Assembly (NCBI RefSeq): GCF_900112525.1
Contig: NZ_FOMD01000001.1
Coordinates: forward strand, 496,001-560,000
Direction of reading: 5' to 3'
DNA: 64,000 nucleotides
Source: Klenkia taihuensis
Lineage (GTDB): Bacteria; Actinomycetota; Actinomycetes; Mycobacteriales; Geodermatophilaceae
Below the pieces are notes generated by a model. That model was given only the letters and a program-made list of their open reading frames with translations, ran no database searches and was not told the origin of the DNA. Positions 33,857 through 42,202 of this stretch are shown here, piece by piece (the stretch's first letter is position 1; each line of letters opens with the position of its first letter). The position numbers and the translations under genes were made by a program.

Positions 33857-34126
33857 ATGTGCCGCAACATCCGCGTCCTGCACAACCTCGCCCCGGCCAC
33901 CACGCCCGACGAGGTCGACGCCGCCGCGCTGCAGTTCGTCCGCAAGGTGAGCGGGTCGGTCAAGCCCTCGCAGGCCAACCAGGCGGCGTTCGACCGCGCG
34001 GTCGCCGAGATCGCGCACGCCACCCGGCACCTGCTGGAGGACCTGGTGACCAGCGCACCGCCGCGCGACCGCGAGGTGCTCGCGGCCCGGGCGCGCGAGA
34101 AGGCCGCCGCCCGCTACGCGAGGTAG
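33857..34126 (+). CDS. DUF2277 family protein
   Basis: This is an 89-residue protein that starts with the family signature MCRNIRVLHNLAPATTPDEV and continues AALQFVRKVSGSVKPSQANQAAFDRAVAEI. The family is widespread in actinobacteria and has no known function. The ATG lies 5 bp after the acyl-CoA dehydrogenase stop, so it is probably co-transcribed. It faces the convergent alcohol dehydrogenase gene, 19 bp away. Confidence 0.88.
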   Translation: MCRNIRVLHNLAPATTPDEVDAAALQFVRKVSGSVKPSQANQAAFDRAVAEIAHATRHLLEDLVTSAPPRDREVLAARAREKAAARYAR

Positions 34127-34145
34127 CGGACGGCGGCCCCGTCCG

Positions 34146-35270
34146 TCAGTCGTCGAAGACGATGACGCCGCGGATGTTCTTGCCCTCGTGCATGTCCTCG
34201 TAGGCCTCGGTGACCTGGTCGAGGGTGTACTCCTTGGTGATCAGCTCGTCGAGCTTGAGCTGACCGGCCTGGTACATGCGCAGCAGCTTCGGGATGTCCG
34301 AGTGCGGCGACTGCGCACCGATGATCGCGCCCTGCAGCCGCTTCTGCATGAGGGTGAGGTCGAAGGCCGAGATCGGCGTCAGCTCGGTCATCTTGCCCAG
34401 GCCGGTGACGACGACGGTGCCGCCCTTGCGGATCGAGGCCAGGGCCTGGGCCGGGTGGTCGGCCTCGAGCACGCCCACGGTGACCAGGGCGACGTCGGCC
34501 CCCTGGCCCTCGGTGATCGACTGGGCGAACTCGGTCGCCTGCTCCATGTTCTCGAAGACGTCGGTGGCGCCGAACTCCTGCGCCATCTCGCGCTTGAACG
34601 GGGTGGGGTCGACGGCGATGACGCGGGTGGCGCCGGCGTGCGCGGCGCCCTGGACGGCGTTGATGCCGATGCCGCCGATGCCCATGACGATGACGACGTC
34701 GCCGGGCTTGACCCCGCCGGCCTTGACCGCGGTGCCGAAGCCGGTCGGGACACCGCAGCCCACGAGAGCGGCGGACTTGAGCGGGATGTCCTTGTCGATC
34801 TTGATGACCGAGGCGACGTCGGCGGTGGTGTACTCCGAGAACGTCGAGATGCCGCACATCTGGCCCACGTTCTGGCCGTCGAGCTTCATCCGGAAGTCCT
34901 CGGCGTCGTCGGCCCGCGAGCCGACCAGCAGCAGTGCGCCCTTGTCGCAGAGGTTGAAGTCGCCGCGACGACAGGCGGAGCACTGGCCGCACGAGGGCAC
35001 GAACGAGAAGACGACGTGGTCGCCGACCTCGAAGCCGGGGGTGTCGGGGCCGACCTTGGTGATGACACCGGAGCCCTCGTGGCCGCCGCAGAACGGGTAG
35101 GTCATGACCTGGAGGTCGCCGGTCTGCAGGTGGTCGTCGGAGTGGCACAGGCCCGAGGCGGCCATCTTGACCTGGACCTCGCCCTTCTTCGGGTCGTCCA
35201 GCTCGAGGGTGACCGTCTCGTACTCGCCGGGGGACTGGCGGATGATCGAGGCGCGGGTGGTCGTGGGCAT
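34146..35270 (-). CDS. NDMA-dependent alcohol dehydrogenase family protein
   Basis: The 374-residue medium-chain dehydrogenase resembles the Rxyl_3153-type family that keeps its nicotinamide cofactor tightly bound and, in other actinobacteria, needs mycofactocin as electron carrier. Zinc ligands appear in SGLCHSDDH and GGHEGSGV; the structural-zinc loop is CGQCSACRRGDFNLC; the cofactor motif is VMGIGGIGINAVQGA. The segment LLLVGSRADDAEDFRMKLDGQNVGQMCGISTFSEY is characteristic. The ATG at 35270 follows AGGAG. No mycofactocin genes are in the window, so dependence on it is an inference. Confidence 0.8.
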   Translation of the reverse strand: MPTTTRASIIRQSPGEYETVTLELDDPKKGEVQVKMAASGLCHSDDHLQTGDLQVMTYPFCGGHEGSGVITKVGPDTPGFEVGDHVVFSFVPSCGQCSACRRGDFNLCDKGALLLVGSRADDAEDFRMKLDGQNVGQMCGISTFSEYTTADVASVIKIDKDIPLKSAALVGCGVPTGFGTAVKAGGVKPGDVVIVMGIGGIGINAVQGAAHAGATRVIAVDPTPFKREMAQEFGATDVFENMEQATEFAQSITEGQGADVALVTVGVLEADHPAQALASIRKGGTVVVTGLGKMTELTPISAFDLTLMQKRLQGAIIGAQSPHSDIPKLLRMYQAGQLKLDELITKEYTLDQVTEAYEDMHEGKNIRGVIVFDD

Positions 35271-35397
35271 CGTTGCTCCTGCTTCGCTCGGCCTGGTGGC
35301 ACCTGGTGTCACGTGCCGGTGTGACCATAAACGCATTCGTCAGACGATGGTGACGGCGGTCACCACGAATTGCCTGTGTGCAACGTGCCGCAACGGT

Positions 35398-36138
35398 CTA
35401 CAGGCCGCCGGCCACCCGCAGCACCGTGCCGGTGACGTAACCGGCGTCGGGGCCCAGCAGCCAGACCACTGCCGGCGCCACCTCGTCCGGCTCGCCGGGC
35501 CGGCCCATCGGCACCCGCGCGGTCACCCGCTGCAGCCGGTCCGGGTCACCGGCGCCGGCGTGGATGCCGGTGCGCACCAGGCCCGGCGCCACGCCGTTGA
35601 CCCGCACGCCCGACGTGGCCAGCTCCTTGGCCAGCCCCACCACCAGGGCGTCGACGCCGGCCTTGGCCGCGGCGTAGTGCACGTACTCGTGCGCCGAGCC
35701 CAGGGTGGCGGCGGCGGAGGAGACGCAGACCACCGCGCCGCCGGCACCGCCGCGGTCGGTGGCCATCACCTGCGCGGCCCGGCGGCAGCAGAGCACCGCG
35801 CCGAGCAGGTTGACGTCCAGCACGTGCCGGACGACGTCCACCGGGGTGTCGGCCAGGTCGCCGAGGTGGGCGGTGAGCCCGGCGTCGGCGACCAGCCCGG
35901 TCGGCGTCCCCAGGTGGGTGTCGAACAGGCGGTCGACGTCGTCGGGGTCGGTGACGTCGGCCCGCACCGCCACCGCCCGGACCCCGGCGGCCTCGGCGTC
36001 GGCGACCACCCGCGCGGCCTCCTCCGCGCCGGACCGGTAGCCGACCACGACGTCGTGGCCGGCGCGGGCGAGCGCGGCGACGGTGGCGGCGCCGATGCCG
36101 CGGCTGCCCCCGGTGACGACGGTGAGCGGGCGGTCCAT
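35398..36138 (-). CDS. Short-chain dehydrogenase/reductase
   Basis: This 246-residue Rossmann enzyme has TGGSRGIGAATVAAL (about 9-23), NAG-equivalent ADAGLTAHLG, and the catalytic Ser/Tyr/Lys in VCVSSAAATLG and YVHYAAAKAGVDAL. The acidic residue expected for NAD preference after the second strand is replaced (VVVGYRSGAEE), which favours NADP. It is FabG-like, but no fatty-acid genes are near, so the substrate is unknown. The start at 36138 begins just before the first strand. A terminator separates it from the PTS gene. Confidence 0.87.
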   Translation of the reverse strand: MDRPLTVVTGGSRGIGAATVAALARAGHDVVVGYRSGAEEAARVVADAEAAGVRAVAVRADVTDPDDVDRLFDTHLGTPTGLVADAGLTAHLGDLADTPVDVVRHVLDVNLLGAVLCCRRAAQVMATDRGGAGGAVVCVSSAAATLGSAHEYVHYAAAKAGVDALVVGLAKELATSGVRVNGVAPGLVRTGIHAGAGDPDRLQRVTARVPMGRPGEPDEVAPAVVWLLGPDAGYVTGTVLRVAGGL

Positions 36139-36161
36139 GCCGGCATCCTGCCCCGGACGCA

Positions 36162-36195
36162 CAGCGGCCCCGGTCCAGGAGGACCGGGGCCGCTG
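36162..36195 (-). terminator. Terminator after the mannitol PTS gene
   Basis: CAGCGGCCCCGGTCC (36162-36176) and GGACCGGGGCCGCTG (36181-36195) form a perfect 15-bp stem with loop AGGA. It begins 13 bp past the PTS stop codon. Confidence 0.8.
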
Positions 36196-36207
36196 CGGGT
36201 GCACCTG

Positions 36208-38220
36208 TCAGGCGGGCTGCATGGCCCCCAGGACGGCGAGGACGTCGTCCTCGGTGCGGGCCTGCTCCAGGCGGGCCACCTGCGACTGGTCGCTGAACAC
36301 CTCGGCGATGCGGGCGAGCAGGGCCAGGTGGTCGTCGCCGGCGCCGGCGATGCCGATCACGAAGCGCACCTCCGAGCCGTTCCAGTCGACCCCGCGCGGG
36401 AAGCGGACGAAGGAGATCGCCGAGCGGCGGATCGCCGACTTGGCCTCGTTCGTGCCGTGCGGGATGGCCAGCAGGTTGCCCATGTAGGTCGACACCGAGG
36501 TCTCCCGCTCGTGCATGGCCTGCACGTAGGAGGACTCGACGGCCCCGGCGGCCACCAGCAGCTCACCGGCCTGCTGGATGGCGGCGGCGCGGTCACCGCT
36601 GGCGTCCAGCACGATCGACTCGCGGGCCAGCAGACCGCTCGCCCCGCCGGCGGCCGGGGCCGCCGCGGCTGCACCGGCACCGGCGCCGGCGCCGTTGCGC
36701 TCGCGCAGCAGCTCGACGATCTCGTCGTAGCGGGGGCTGCCCATGAAGTTGTCCACCGAGACGTGCGCGGCCGACGGCGACTTCGAGCGGGCGCGGTCGG
36801 TCAGGTCGCGGTGGGTGACCACCAGGTCGACGTCGTCGGCCAGGTTGGAGATGGCCTTGTTCACCACGGTGACGTCGGAGAACCCGGCGCTCTGGACCTT
36901 CTTGCGCAGCACCGAGGCGCCCATGGCCGAGGAGCCCATGCCGGCGTCGCAGGCGAACACGATGGAGTGGATGGGGCCGGTCGAGCCCGCCGCGGCCGAG
37001 CCGCCGAGCATGCCGGCGACCGAGGACTTCTTGCCCTTGTTGGCCTCCATCTGCGCGGTGGCGGCGGCCAGGTCGCCGTCGTCGTCGCTCTTGTCGATCT
37101 TCAGCAGGAAGGAGGCGACCACGAAGCAGACGCCGGCCGCCACGACCACGGACGCGGTGACGCCCAGCAGGCTGCTCGGCGGCGACGACGCCCAGACGGC
37201 GATGATCGAGCCGGGCGAGGCCGGGGACCGCAGGCCGGAGGAGAAGGCCAGGTTGGTGGCCACGCCGGCCATGCCGCCGAGGATCAGCGCGACGATCAGC
37301 TTCGGCTTGGCGAGCACGTACGGGAAGTAGATCTCGTGGATGCCGCCGATGAACTGGATGAGGATCGCGCCGGGGGCCGAGGACTTGGCCGCGCCCCGGC
37401 CGAACAGCGCGAAGGCGAGCAGCAGGCCCAGACCGGGGCCGGGGTTGGCCTCGAGCAGGAAGAGGATCGACTGGCCGGCGCTGGCCGCCTCGTTGGTGCC
37501 CAGCGGGGTCAGGATGCCCTGGTTGATGGCGTTGTTGAGGAACAGCACCTTGGCCGGCTCGATGAAGATCGAGGTCAGCGGAAGCAGGTTGCGCTCGACG
37601 AGGAAGTCGACGACGTTGCCGGCAGCGGTGCTGAAGGCGCTGACGAACGGGCCGGCGATGACGAAGCCGACGACGGCGAGGAAGCCGCCCCAGATGCCGG
37701 CGGAGAAGTTGTTGACCAGCATCTCGAAGCCCGGGCGGATCTTGTGCGCCCACAGCGCGTCGAGCTTCTTCATCGACCAGCCGCCGAGCGGGCCCATGAT
37801 CATGGCGCCCAGGAACATCGGGGTGCCCGCGGCGCCGGCGATGGCGCCCATGGTCGCGATGGCGCCGACGACACCGCCGCGCAGGTTGTCGTTGTAGGTC
37901 ATCCGGCCGCCGGTGTAGCCGATGAGCAGCGGCAGGAGGTACGTGATCATCGGGCCGACGATCCCGGTGCCCTCGTGCATCGGGGTGCCGTCGGCGTTGG
38001 TCCACGCACCCAGCTGCGAGACGAAGCCGTAGCTGCCCTCGTAGCCGAAGGCGTCGCCGATCAGCTTGATCCAGCCGGTCTGGATGAACAGGGCCGTGAT
38101 CAGGCCCCAGGCGATGAACGCGCCGATGTTCGGCAGGACCATGTTCGACAGGAACGTGCCGAACCGCTGCACGCGCAGGCGGGCCGAACCCCGCTGCGCG
38201 GTGTCGGTGCTTGTGGCCAT
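36208..38220 (-). CDS. mtlA: Mannitol-type PTS transporter, EIICBA single chain
   Basis: This 670-residue permease imports and phosphorylates a hexitol using HPr-derived phosphate. The membrane IIC domain (about 18-370) has FLSNMVLPNIGAFIAWGLITALF and GGIHEIYFPYVL, typical of mannitol EIIC. The IIB domain has the phospho-cysteine Cys424 in VFACDAGMGSSAMG. The IIA domain has the phospho-histidine His588 in AIPHGTNEAK. All three are joined through an Ala/Gly-rich linker (about 510-530). It is divergent from a zinc polyol-type dehydrogenase. No EI or HPr gene is in the window. The substrate could be another hexitol. Confidence 0.92.
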   Translation of the reverse strand: MATSTDTAQRGSARLRVQRFGTFLSNMVLPNIGAFIAWGLITALFIQTGWIKLIGDAFGYEGSYGFVSQLGAWTNADGTPMHEGTGIVGPMITYLLPLLIGYTGGRMTYNDNLRGGVVGAIATMGAIAGAAGTPMFLGAMIMGPLGGWSMKKLDALWAHKIRPGFEMLVNNFSAGIWGGFLAVVGFVIAGPFVSAFSTAAGNVVDFLVERNLLPLTSIFIEPAKVLFLNNAINQGILTPLGTNEAASAGQSILFLLEANPGPGLGLLLAFALFGRGAAKSSAPGAILIQFIGGIHEIYFPYVLAKPKLIVALILGGMAGVATNLAFSSGLRSPASPGSIIAVWASSPPSSLLGVTASVVVAAGVCFVVASFLLKIDKSDDDGDLAAATAQMEANKGKKSSVAGMLGGSAAAGSTGPIHSIVFACDAGMGSSAMGASVLRKKVQSAGFSDVTVVNKAISNLADDVDLVVTHRDLTDRARSKSPSAAHVSVDNFMGSPRYDEIVELLRERNGAGAGAGAAAAAPAAGGASGLLARESIVLDASGDRAAAIQQAGELLVAAGAVESSYVQAMHERETSVSTYMGNLLAIPHGTNEAKSAIRRSAISFVRFPRGVDWNGSEVRFVIGIAGAGDDHLALLARIAEVFSDQSQVARLEQARTEDDVLAVLGAMQPA

Positions 38221-38299
38221 GGATGACCTTCTTCTCGGGAGGGTGCAGCCGCGGCCAGCTGTCCGCGGACGGCGGTGGATCGGATCGTAGGCACAGTCT

Positions 38300-38337
38300 G
38301 TGACAGCTGTCACGGATCTGCGTTTGAGTTTGTACAA
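38300..38337. promoter_or_regulatory. Palindromes in the PTS/dehydrogenase divergent promoter
   Basis: The 258-bp gap 38221-38478 has no gene. It holds a perfect 14-bp palindrome GTGACAGCTGTCAC at 38300-38313 and TTGTACAA at 38330-38337. Both lie between divergent sugar-alcohol genes and are candidate operators for a regulator not encoded nearby. AT content rises in this stretch, as expected for a promoter. Confidence 0.45.
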
Positions 38338-38478
38338 GTTGTTTCCGGCCCGGTCAAGGGGTCCGGTCCGACCAACCCGGGCCGACCCGGGGCCCGGATG
38401 CGTACGATCGGATGCGAAGAGCCCCGTCACTACAGTGATCGCGGGCACATCCGCGCGATCGCACCCTGTGGAGGACAC

Positions 38479-39537
38479 ATGAAGGCCTTGCGTTTCTACG
38501 CCCCGGAGGACGTCCGCCTCGAGGACGTGCCGGAGCCGGAGTGCGGTCCGCGCGAGGTGAAGATCAAGGTGCGCAACTGCTCGACCTGCGGCACCGACGT
38601 CAAGATCTTCCACAACGGGCACCAGAACCTCAGCCCGCCGCGCACCATCGGTCACGAGATCGCCGGCGAGGTCGTCGAGGTCGGCGCCGAGGTGGAGAGC
38701 GCCTTCGGCACCAGCTGGGCCCCCGGCGACCGGGTGCAGGTCATCGCCGCCGTGCCGTGCGGTGAGTGCCACGAGTGCCGCAAGGGCTGGATGGCCGTCT
38801 GCGAGAACCAGACCTCCGTGGGCTACCAGTACGACGGCGGCTTCGCCGAGTACATGGTCGTGCCCGAGCAGGTGCTCAAGGTCGACGGGCTCAACCGCAT
38901 CCCCGAGGGCGTCGGCTTCGACGAGGCCTCGGCCGCCGAGCCCTTCGCCTGCGCGATCAACGCCCAGGAGCTGCTCGACATCGAGGAGGGCGACACCCTC
39001 GTCGTCTTCGGCGCCGGCCCGATCGGGTGCATGCACATCCGCATCGCCCGCGGCGTGCACAAGGTCGGCAAGGTGTTCCTGGTCGACGTCAACGCCGAGC
39101 GGCTGCAGATGAGCGCCGACGCCGTGCAGCCCGACGAGGTCATCAACGGCGCCGAGGTCGACGTCGTCGAGCGGGTCATGGAGCTGACCGGGGGCCGCGG
39201 GGCCGACGTGGTCATCACCGCCACCGCCGCGAACGTGACCCAGGAGCAGGCCATCGCCATGGCGGCCCGCAACGGCCGCATCTCCTTCTTCGGCGGGCTG
39301 CCCAAGACCAACCCGACGATCACCTGCGACTCCAACGTCGTGCACTACCGGCAGCTGCACATCCACGGCGCCAACGGCTCGGCCCCCGAGCACAACAAGC
39401 GCGCGCTGGAGTACATCGCCTCCGGTCAGGTGCCGGTCAAGGACCTCATCACCGAGCGCATCCCGCTGGAGCGCGCGCTGGAGGCCTTCGACATCGTCAA
39501 GAGCGGCAAGGCCATCAAGGTCACCGTCGAACCCTGA
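38479..39537 (+). CDS. Zinc-dependent dehydrogenase, probably sugar-alcohol linked
   Basis: The 352-residue medium-chain dehydrogenase has NCSTCGTDVKIF and GHEIAGEVVEVG for the catalytic zinc, CGECHECRKGWMAVC for the structural zinc, and VVFGAGPIGCMHIRIAR for the cofactor. It resembles sorbitol/threonine dehydrogenase-type enzymes. The ATG follows GGAGGA. Being divergent from a mannitol-type PTS gene, it may oxidise the incoming polyol phosphate, though classical mannitol-1-phosphate dehydrogenases belong to another family. A long palindromic terminator follows. Confidence 0.82.
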   Translation: MKALRFYAPEDVRLEDVPEPECGPREVKIKVRNCSTCGTDVKIFHNGHQNLSPPRTIGHEIAGEVVEVGAEVESAFGTSWAPGDRVQVIAAVPCGECHECRKGWMAVCENQTSVGYQYDGGFAEYMVVPEQVLKVDGLNRIPEGVGFDEASAAEPFACAINAQELLDIEEGDTLVVFGAGPIGCMHIRIARGVHKVGKVFLVDVNAERLQMSADAVQPDEVINGAEVDVVERVMELTGGRGADVVITATAANVTQEQAIAMAARNGRISFFGGLPKTNPTITCDSNVVHYRQLHIHGANGSAPEHNKRALEYIASGQVPVKDLITERIPLERALEAFDIVKSGKAIKVTVEP

Positions 39538-39548
39538 CCTGCACGCGC

Positions 39549-39582
39549 GAGGGGCCCCGGGTGCGCGCACCCGGGGCCCCTC
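39549..39582. terminator. Bidirectional terminator, perfect 34-bp palindrome
   Basis: A 34-bp palindrome (17 bp per arm, starting GAGGGGCCCCGGGTGCG) lies 12 bp past the dehydrogenase stop and 7 bp from the convergent monooxygenase stop. It would terminate both transcripts. Confidence 0.85.
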
Positions 39583-39588
39583 GTCGTC

Positions 39589-40788
39589 TCAGTGGCGGAT
39601 GCCCGCCTGCACCATCAGCGGCAGGATGTCGCTCTCGAAGACGTCGAGCTCCTGCACCGGGTCGATGAGGCCCATGATCATGCCGTCCATGCCGGCCCGG
39701 TTGAGCTTCACCAGCTCCTCGGTCACCTGCTCCGGGGTGCCGACGATCGGGTAGCCGCCCCAGCCGGCGATGAAGCGCTCCTGGTACTCCTTCACCACGT
39801 GGTCGAAGGACTGCGAGGCGCCCGATCCGGCGATCTTGATGACGTTGCCGGCGGCGCCCCAGTCGCCCTCGTCGATCACGTTCTGGAACGCGGCCTTGGC
39901 CTCGGCCTCGGTGTCGCGGCAGACGATGAGCCCGTAGGTCATGGTCTGGATGTCCCGCTGGTGCTCGGTGCGGGCCTTCTCCTTGAGCGTCGAGGTGTAG
40001 GTGGTGACGTTCTCCAGGGTGTCCAGCGAGGCGAAGTTGACGTCGACGTTGCGGGCGGAGAACTCGATGCCGGCCTTGGAGTTGCCCGCGTTGATCAGCG
40101 CCGGCCGGGGCCCCTGCACCGGCTTGGGGTAGGCCTCGACGTCCATGCCGTTGAAGTACTTCCCGTCGACGTCGAAGCTGCCCTCCTCGGTCCACAGCTT
40201 GACCGCGTAGTCGATCCACTCCTGCCCGAAGGCGTAGCGCTCGTCGTGCTCGCGCTGCTCCCGGCCGAACATCTCCATCTCCGGGGTCACCCAGCCCATG
40301 ACCAGGTTGAGCACGAACCGCCCGCCGGAGATGTGGTCGATGGTCATCGCCTGCTTGGCCGAGACGATCGGGTGCATGGTGGGCAGGTGCGAGGTCGCGG
40401 CGATCGCGATGTTCTCGGTGGCCTCGGCCAGCCCCGCGGCCCAGGTGTAGGTCTCGAAGCAGTTGCCGTTGAAGTTGGTCGAACCGCCGAAGCCCTTCCA
40501 GCGCGCGACCGGCACCATCGCCTCGAAGCCCAGCCGGTCGGCCTTCTGCGCGATCGCCTTGGTGTGCTCCCAGGTGATCTCGTAGCTGCTGGCCGCGTGG
40601 CTCATGATCAGCCCGTAGGAGCAGTTCGTGCCGAACAGGCCCAGCTTCATGCCCTGGTCGTTGAACAGCGGGTTGGTCGTCGTGCGGTCCGCGCGCGGCT
40701 GGGTCTCGGCCGGCGGGCGCGGGTCGGTGGGGGCCAGCCCCAGACGCTCGTTGGCGCGCTGGGTGGGACGGTCGTCGGTGGTCGTCAC
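39589..40788 (-). CDS. LLM-class flavin-dependent monooxygenase, RutA/SfnG-like (copy 1)
   Basis: The 399-residue product is a luciferase-like TIM-barrel flavoenzyme that uses reduced FMN and oxygen. It has MKLGLFGTNCSYGLIMSHA, KADRLGFEAMVPVARWKGFGG, LAEATENIAIAATSHLPTMHP, TIDHISGGRFVLNLVMGW and PALINAGNSKAG. The pattern is close to RutA (uracil) and SfnG (dimethyl sulfone) types. RutB-F are absent, so uracil is unlikely, and the substrate is unknown. The GTG at 40788 has GAGGAG upstream. It has a close paralogue at 53281 and a 21-bp-spaced AraC-type site in its promoter. A flavin reductase is encoded in the neighbouring operon. Confidence 0.88.
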   Translation of the reverse strand: MTTTDDRPTQRANERLGLAPTDPRPPAETQPRADRTTTNPLFNDQGMKLGLFGTNCSYGLIMSHAASSYEITWEHTKAIAQKADRLGFEAMVPVARWKGFGGSTNFNGNCFETYTWAAGLAEATENIAIAATSHLPTMHPIVSAKQAMTIDHISGGRFVLNLVMGWVTPEMEMFGREQREHDERYAFGQEWIDYAVKLWTEEGSFDVDGKYFNGMDVEAYPKPVQGPRPALINAGNSKAGIEFSARNVDVNFASLDTLENVTTYTSTLKEKARTEHQRDIQTMTYGLIVCRDTEAEAKAAFQNVIDEGDWGAAGNVIKIAGSGASQSFDHVVKEYQERFIAGWGGYPIVGTPEQVTEELVKLNRAGMDGMIMGLIDPVQELDVFESDILPLMVQAGIRH

Positions 40789-40850
40789 GCGGGGCTCCTC
40801 AACAGGTCGGCGGGCCGCGCGCGGTGTGCGCTGGGCCACGTTCAGCACCG

Positions 40851-40905
40851 ACGCTAGGAGCCGTGGACGGCGCCCGACAGCCGCCCAGCGCACCCGCCTG
40901 ACCGT
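40851..40905 (-). promoter_or_regulatory. Regulon promoter: AraC-type site and -10 of monooxygenase copy 1
   Basis: Read on the minus strand, ACGGTCA (40905-40899) and GCGGCTG (40884-40878) are direct half-sites with 14 bp between, a 21-bp period. TAGCGT (40856-40851) follows 21 bp after the site, fitting an actinobacterial -10. Five other promoters in the cluster have the same arrangement. Confidence 0.65.
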
Positions 40906-40942
40906 TCGCCGCAGACCTCGATACGGCGCCCTGACCTGGGCT

Positions 40943-42202
40943 TCAGGTGCCGGCGACGGGGAGGTCGACGACGGTGGACAGCCCGGGCGCCGGCGCCCCC
41001 GCGTGGCCCATCCGTTCGCGCTTGGTGCGCAGGTAGCGGAGGTTGTGGGGGGTCTCGGCGGTGGGCAGGTGGACCCGGCCGGTGATGGTGAGGCCGTAGC
41101 CCTCCAGGCCGCCGTACTTGGCCGGGTTGTTGGTGATCAGCCGGATCCGGGTGGCGCCCAGGTCGCCGAGGATCTGCGCGCCGACGCCGTAGGAGCGGCT
41201 GTCGACGGGCAGGCCCTGGGCGGTGTTGGCGTCCACGGTGTCCAGGCCCTGCTCCTGCAGGGCGTAGGCGCGGATCTTGTGTCCCAGGCCGATGCCGCGG
41301 CCCTCGTGCCCGCGCAGGTAGACCACCGCCCCGACCCCCTCGGCAGCGATGGTGGCCAGGGCCTGCTCGAGCTGGGCGCCGCAGTCGCAGCGCAGCGAGC
41401 CGAGGATGTCGCCGGTCAGGCACTCCGAGTGCACCCGCACCAGCGCGCCGGCGCCGGTGCGGGAGGCCGCGGCCAGGTCGCCCATGACCAGCGCGAGGTG
41501 CTCGGTGCCGTCGAGGGTGGTGCGGTAGGCCAGGGCCCGGAACTCGCCGAACTCGGTGGGCATCTGTGCCGACCCGACCAGCTCGACGAGGGTCTCGGTG
41601 GCCCGGCGGTGCCGCACCAGGTCCGCGATCGCCAGCACCGGCAGCCCGTGCTCGGCCGCGAAGTCGGTGAGGGAGGCCCCGGCGCGCATGGAGCCGTCCT
41701 CGTCGACGATCTCCCCGATCACCCCGACCCCGGACAACCCGGCCATGGTGGTGAGGTCGACGGCGGCCTCGGTGTGCCCGGCGCGCACCAGCACCCCGCC
41801 CTCCCGGGCGATCAGCGGGAACACGTGCCCGGGACGGCGGAACTCCTCCGCCGGCGCCGAGGTCAGCGAGCGGACGGTGAGCGCCCGGTCGGCCGCCGAC
41901 ACCCCGGTGGAGGTGCCGAGGTGGTCCACGGTCACGGTGAACGCCGTCCCGTGGGCGTCGGTGTTGTCGGTGACCATCAGCGGCAGCTGCAGCTCCCGGG
42001 CCCGCGCGGCGGGCATGGGCGCGCAGACGATGCCGGTGGTGTGCCGCACCACGAAGGCCATCTGCTCCGGGGTGCACAGCTCGGCGGCCACGATGAGGTC
42101 GCCCTCGTTCTCCCGGTCCTCGTCGTCGACCACGACGACCATGCCGCCGGCGGCCAGCGCGGCGACGGCGGTCTGCACGGCCTCGGTCGGGGTGCGCTTC
42201 AC
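40943..42202 (-). CDS. ribBA: Bifunctional DHBP synthase / GTP cyclohydrolase II
   Basis: RibBA makes both precursors of riboflavin, from ribulose 5-phosphate and from GTP. The 419-residue product has an N-terminal DHBP synthase (VVVVDDEDRENEGDLIVAAE, RPGHVFPLIAREGGVLVRAGHTEAAVD) and a C-terminal GTP cyclohydrolase II with the zinc cysteines in SECLTGDILGSLRCDCG and GHEGRGIGLGHKIRAYALQ. Both halves look intact. The GTG overlaps the stop of the flavin reductase gene (GTGA), so it is co-translated with it. Linkage to a flavin reductase and monooxygenases, and not to other rib genes, suggests it is a pathway-dedicated copy that raises FMN supply. Confidence 0.93.
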   Translation of the reverse strand: MKRTPTEAVQTAVAALAAGGMVVVVDDEDRENEGDLIVAAELCTPEQMAFVVRHTTGIVCAPMPAARARELQLPLMVTDNTDAHGTAFTVTVDHLGTSTGVSAADRALTVRSLTSAPAEEFRRPGHVFPLIAREGGVLVRAGHTEAAVDLTTMAGLSGVGVIGEIVDEDGSMRAGASLTDFAAEHGLPVLAIADLVRHRRATETLVELVGSAQMPTEFGEFRALAYRTTLDGTEHLALVMGDLAAASRTGAGALVRVHSECLTGDILGSLRCDCGAQLEQALATIAAEGVGAVVYLRGHEGRGIGLGHKIRAYALQEQGLDTVDANTAQGLPVDSRSYGVGAQILGDLGATRIRLITNNPAKYGGLEGYGLTITGRVHLPTAETPHNLRYLRTKRERMGHAGAPAPGLSTVVDLPVAGT

